Below are positions 7,113-9,871 of a DNA stretch of 9,871 nucleotides, piece by piece. This DNA comes from Chitinophagaceae bacterium (GTDB lineage: Bacteria; Bacteroidota; Bacteroidia; Chitinophagales; Chitinophagaceae). The translations under genes were made by a program, and so were the position numbers. Positions within the stretch are counted from its first letter, which is position 1, and every line of letters begins with the position of its first letter. The DNA is taken from assembly GCA_021323155.1 (NCBI GenBank), contig JAJTCI010000065.1:1-9871 (forward strand). Reading direction: 5' to 3'. Below the pieces are notes generated by a model, which was not told the DNA's origin, made no database searches, and worked only from the letters and a program-made list of their open reading frames with translations.

Positions 7113-8294
7113 ATGGATATCTCCTACATAATCAACGAGCTGGCTGAGGAGCGGGAAGACTATTTCCGCGCCATCGCACCACCCATCATGCAAACCAGCA
7201 ACTTCGCTTTTAAGACCGTTGAAGCATTCAGGAAAAGTTTCGAAGATGAATATGCCACGTGGTTATATAGCAGGGGCCTCAATCCCACGGTAGATATTCT
7301 TCGAAAAAAGCTCGCGGCACTCGATGGAGCCGAAGATTGCCTTGTTTTCAACAGTGGTGCGGCGGCGATTTTTGCCGCCATCCTTGCCAATGTGAAGAGC
7401 GGTGACCATATCCTCAGCGTAAGAAATCCCTACACCTGGGCACAGCGGATGTTCGAAGTGATACTGCCCAGGTTCAATGTCACCCACACCTACGTGGATG
7501 GGCGCGACACCAAAAACTTCAGTAACTCGATTCAGCCGAACACAACGCTCATCTATCTCGAATCCCCCAATAGCTGGAACTTCGAGCTACAGGACCTTGC
7601 CGCGATCGCGCAACTCGCGAAACAAAAGGGAATAGTGACCATCTGTGATAACAGCTACTGCACCCCGTTGCATCAAAGACCCATAGCCCTGGGCATCGAC
7701 CTCGTCCTCCAATCTGCCACCAAATACATTGGCGGGCACAGTGATGTTATTGCGGGCGTACTCAGTGGCAAGCGCTCAATGATCGAAAGGATATTCAACA
7801 GCGAATACATGAACATCGGGTCGGGCATACAACCTTTCAACGCCTGGCTACTGATCCGCGGGCTGCGCACACTTCCCCTTCGGCTGGAAAGGATCGCCAA
7901 AACCACGCAGGCCGTGGTGGAATACCTGCTAAAACATCCTGCTGTTGAAAAACTGTATTTCCCCTTGGACCCCGCTTTCCCGCAGTATGAACTGGCGAAA
8001 AAGCAAATGACGAGTGCCTTCGGGCTGCTGAGTTTCGTGGTGAAGACCAGGGAAATCGAATCGATAGAATTCTTCTGCGAATCATTGCGGCATTTCTTTA
8101 TGGCGGTCAGCTGGGGCGGGCATGAGTCCCTTATCATTCCGCGCTGCGCCGGTATAAAACGTGCGGATTTTGACCCGGTCAATCCAGAGCATCGGATGAT
8201 CCGGATGTATGTTGGACTGGAAGACTCCGACTACCTGGTCAGGGACCTGGACCAGGCGTTTGCCGCAATGGAAAAGCGTTCACCCGCTCAATAA
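7113..8294 (+). CDS. Cys/Met metabolism PLP-dependent enzyme, cystathionine beta-lyase-like
   Basis: Fold-type I pyridoxal-phosphate enzyme of the trans-sulfuration family, cytoplasmic, 393 residues (usual length). Visible landmarks are YSRGLNPTVDILRKKLAALDGAE in the N-terminal third, the phosphate-binding FNSGAAAI segment, the cofactor-stacking Tyr in NPYTWA, the Asp of ICDNSYCTP that contacts the pyridine nitrogen, and the Schiff-base lysine K204 in SATKYIGGHSD. Near the C-terminus, SWGGHESLI at 333-341 and R364 in MIRMYVGLED would bind the substrate carboxylate. The SWGG-x-ESLI wording matches E. coli MetC (cystathionine beta-lyase) as I recall it, which favours a C-S lyase. Cystathionine gamma-synthase, methionine gamma-lyase and O-acetylhomoserine sulfhydrylase are close relatives and cannot be excluded by eye, so no gene symbol is given. 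No other sulfur-amino-acid gene is adjacent. The start is supported by the A-rich stretch before the ATG; no nearer alternative start fits. Confidence 0.9.
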   Translation: MDISYIINELAEEREDYFRAIAPPIMQTSNFAFKTVEAFRKSFEDEYATWLYSRGLNPTVDILRKKLAALDGAEDCLVFNSGAAAIFAAILANVKSGDHILSVRNPYTWAQRMFEVILPRFNVTHTYVDGRDTKNFSNSIQPNTTLIYLESPNSWNFELQDLAAIAQLAKQKGIVTICDNSYCTPLHQRPIALGIDLVLQSATKYIGGHSDVIAGVLSGKRSMIERIFNSEYMNIGSGIQPFNAWLLIRGLRTLPLRLERIAKTTQAVVEYLLKHPAVEKLYFPLDPAFPQYELAKKQMTSAFGLLSFVVKTREIESIEFFCESLRHFFMAVSWGGHESLIIPRCAGIKRADFDPVNPEHRMIRMYVGLEDSDYLVRDLDQAFAAMEKRSPAQ

Positions 8295-8332
8295 AATTTC
8301 CCGCGCCATGGCAGCCCCCGCCCCTTTTATGC

Positions 8333-8340
8333 TATTTTTG
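8333..8340 (+). promoter_or_regulatory. -7 element of the tolC-type gene, four bases before the ATG
   Basis: TATTTTTG is a perfect match to TAnnTTTG. Only four bases separate it from the ATG at 8345, so the transcript would start at or within a base or two of the start codon. No good TTTG lies 17-23 bases upstream (the sequence there is CCATGGCAGC), so the promoter is either weak or depends on an activator. Confidence 0.5.
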
Positions 8341-8344
8341 TTAC

Positions 8345-9778
8345 ATGAGGTTTTACATACTTCCTTTCCTGCTTTTCAGCTGCATAATAACAGCTGCGCA
8401 GGATACTTTGAATAAATGGAGCCTTAGGAAATGCGTCGACTACGCGGTGATGAATAACCTGACGGTTAAACAGGCCGACATCCAGAGACTGTATTCAGCA
8501 GTCGATCTTCACCAAAGCGAAATGACGAAGTATCCTACGTTGACAGCATCGCTAAGTGGTGGATACAATTTTGGCTTAAGCAACAACCCCGCGACCGGTA
8601 CGTTGGAATCGGATAACTTCTTTGCGGCACAGGGATCGGTCCAGAGCAACTACACCATCTTCAACTGGTTTGTAAGGAAGTACAATATCGAAGCGGATAA
8701 ACTTGGCTTGCAGGCCGCCAGGGCAGGCATAGAAAAAGCGCAGAATGATATTTCACTGAGCGTTGCCAACACATTTTTGCAGGCGATGCTTGGCAATGAA
8801 ACGGTGAAAATAGCAGAAGTACAGGTACAGCAGACCCGTGAACAGCTCACCAACACCGACCGGCGTGTTAACGCCGGGTCATTACCGGAACTGAACTCGC
8901 TCCAGTTACAAGGTCAGCTGGCAATCGACAGTGCCAACCTCATCCAGGCGCAGTCATCGTACCGCCAGGCACTCATTCAATTAAAGACACTGCTTCACCT
9001 CCCACAGGATACGGCTTTTGAAATCATTATTCCACCGGTAGAGACGATCCCGGTTGACCCGCTCGCCGAAGTGGAACCAAAATATGTTTACTCGCTTGCG
9101 ATCGCCAACCAACCCTTGCAGAAAATAAACCAGATAAGGATAGAGCAGGGTATTAAACTGGTAAAAGCGGCTCGGGGAGCGATGTACCCCGCCATTGGTG
9201 CGCAGGCCAGCCTCAATACAAGCTTCGCGGCAAAACAGTTTGATGTATTCGGTCCCGCTCCGGGTTTCGATACCAGTGTTGCATTTGTCAACACAGGGTC
9301 GGGTACGTTCCGGGTGCTCTCGCCAAAACGGCAGATCGTCGGCACCACCACCCTGCCTTTCGGCGACCAGTTGAGTAATAACTTCGGCCAGTTCATAGGC
9401 GTGGGCATCACGTTCAACCTGTTCAATCAACACCAGTTGAGAAGCCAGTGGAACAGGGCCAAAATACAGGTGCAGCAGTACCAGTTACAACAGGATCAGG
9501 ATAACGCCATCCTTCAATCGGATATCTTCAATGCGTACGAACTGGCGATCGCGGCCTTACAGAAATATAATGCATCGGCGCGGCAGGTGGAAGTGAGCGA
9601 ACGTGCTGCGGAGATGGCCGATAAAAGATACGCTATCGGCATGCTCAGTGCACTCGACCAGATCACTACCCGCAACAACCTGTTCAGGGCGAGAATTGAA
9701 ATGTCGCGGAACCGCTATGATTACGTGTTCAAGATGAAAGTGCTGGAATATTATAAAGGCAACGGCATTCGCTTATAG
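8345..9778 (+). CDS. TolC-family outer-membrane efflux protein
   Basis: Outer-membrane channel subunit of a tripartite efflux or export system. It forms a trimeric beta-barrel with a long periplasmic alpha-helical tunnel that docks on an adaptor protein. The 477-residue product has a signal sequence (MRFYILPFLLFSCIITAAQ) and then the two repeated OEP halves. The first is roughly residues 25-230, opening with WSLRKCVDYAVMNNLTVKQA and rich in Gln/Asn/Ala helices. The second is roughly 255-470, with GVGITFNLFNQHQLRSQW leading into the second helical hairpin and closing with MLSALDQITTRNNLFRARIEMSRNRYDYVFKMKVLEYY. Both halves show the strand-helix-helix-strand order of the family. Signal type is ambiguous: TAAQ fits signal peptidase I, while LFSC at 10-13 resembles a lipobox. 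It is followed after 70 bases by the start of another gene, most likely its adaptor, in the same direction and with no terminator between. The transported substrate is not evident. Confidence 0.93.
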   Translation: MRFYILPFLLFSCIITAAQDTLNKWSLRKCVDYAVMNNLTVKQADIQRLYSAVDLHQSEMTKYPTLTASLSGGYNFGLSNNPATGTLESDNFFAAQGSVQSNYTIFNWFVRKYNIEADKLGLQAARAGIEKAQNDISLSVANTFLQAMLGNETVKIAEVQVQQTREQLTNTDRRVNAGSLPELNSLQLQGQLAIDSANLIQAQSSYRQALIQLKTLLHLPQDTAFEIIIPPVETIPVDPLAEVEPKYVYSLAIANQPLQKINQIRIEQGIKLVKAARGAMYPAIGAQASLNTSFAAKQFDVFGPAPGFDTSVAFVNTGSGTFRVLSPKRQIVGTTTLPFGDQLSNNFGQFIGVGITFNLFNQHQLRSQWNRAKIQVQQYQLQQDQDNAILQSDIFNAYELAIAALQKYNASARQVEVSERAAEMADKRYAIGMLSALDQITTRNNLFRARIEMSRNRYDYVFKMKVLEYYKGNGIRL

Positions 9779-9848
9779 TTCTCGTTTGAGGGAGAGAGTT
9801 TCACCTGGGCGAATACTGCTATATTATACATACGCATAAAGACGTTAT

Positions 9849-9871
9849 ATGAAGAAGAAGACAATATGGTG
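9849..9871 (+). CDS. Start of the next gene, truncated by the window; possibly an efflux adaptor
   Basis: ATG at 9849 begins MKKKTIW, a positively charged N-terminus followed by a hydrophobic start, as expected for a membrane-anchored or exported protein. It stays open to the end of the window. Lying 70 bases after a tolC-type gene with no terminator between, it is plausibly the HlyD/MacA-type membrane fusion protein of the same pump. That role is inferred from gene order only; seven codons cannot identify a family. Confidence 0.5.

Noticed and set aside
7673..8182. Minus-strand frame of 169 codons inside the PLP enzyme gene
   Set aside because: The translation is rich in Ser/Arg/Cys, typical of an antisense shadow, and the plus-strand frame has all catalytic motifs.

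Overview
The window looks like ordinary chromosome of a Bacteroidota bacterium, probably close to the Chitinophagaceae. Three things support this: a type IX secretion C-terminal sorting domain in the first gene, Bacteroidota-type promoter elements (TTTG, about 20 bases, then TAnnTTTG) just ahead of several ATGs, and start sites without clear Shine-Dalgarno sequences. The assignment is by eye; no database search was possible.

Layout. Bases 1-717 are the 3' end of a secreted protein: a jelly-roll type adhesion/binding domain followed by a T9SS sorting tail. Bases 768-4163 encode a complete Mfd, the transcription-repair coupling factor, behind a good promoter. Bases 4223-6034 and 6044-6703 form a likely two-gene operon for envelope proteins: an M2-family (angiotensin-converting-enzyme-like) zinc dipeptidyl carboxypeptidase lipoprotein and a cyclophilin-type peptidyl-prolyl isomerase with a signal peptide. 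A 13-bp hairpin with T-tracts on both strands (6710-6739) separates this operon from a convergent 68-codon gene (6756-6962, minus strand). That gene resembles the DUF5679 zinc-ribbon family but lacks most of the metal ligands.

From a 150-bp divergent gap, a Cys/Met-metabolism PLP enzyme (7113-8294) reads rightward. It is followed by a TolC-type outer-membrane efflux protein (8345-9778) whose -10-like box ends only four bases before the ATG. A second short open frame starts at 9849 and runs off the window. From its place after tolC it is probably the adaptor subunit of an efflux pump, but only seven full codons are visible.

How the genes relate. Apart from the peptidase/isomerase pair and the tolC-plus-next-gene unit, the genes look like unrelated neighbours. 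I found no mobile element, CRISPR array, tRNA, rRNA or convincing novel system. The observations most worth checking are the loss of both recalled chloride-site arginines in the ACE-like peptidase, the metal-ligand-free DUF5679-like protein, and the very short or absent 5' leaders implied by promoter placement.
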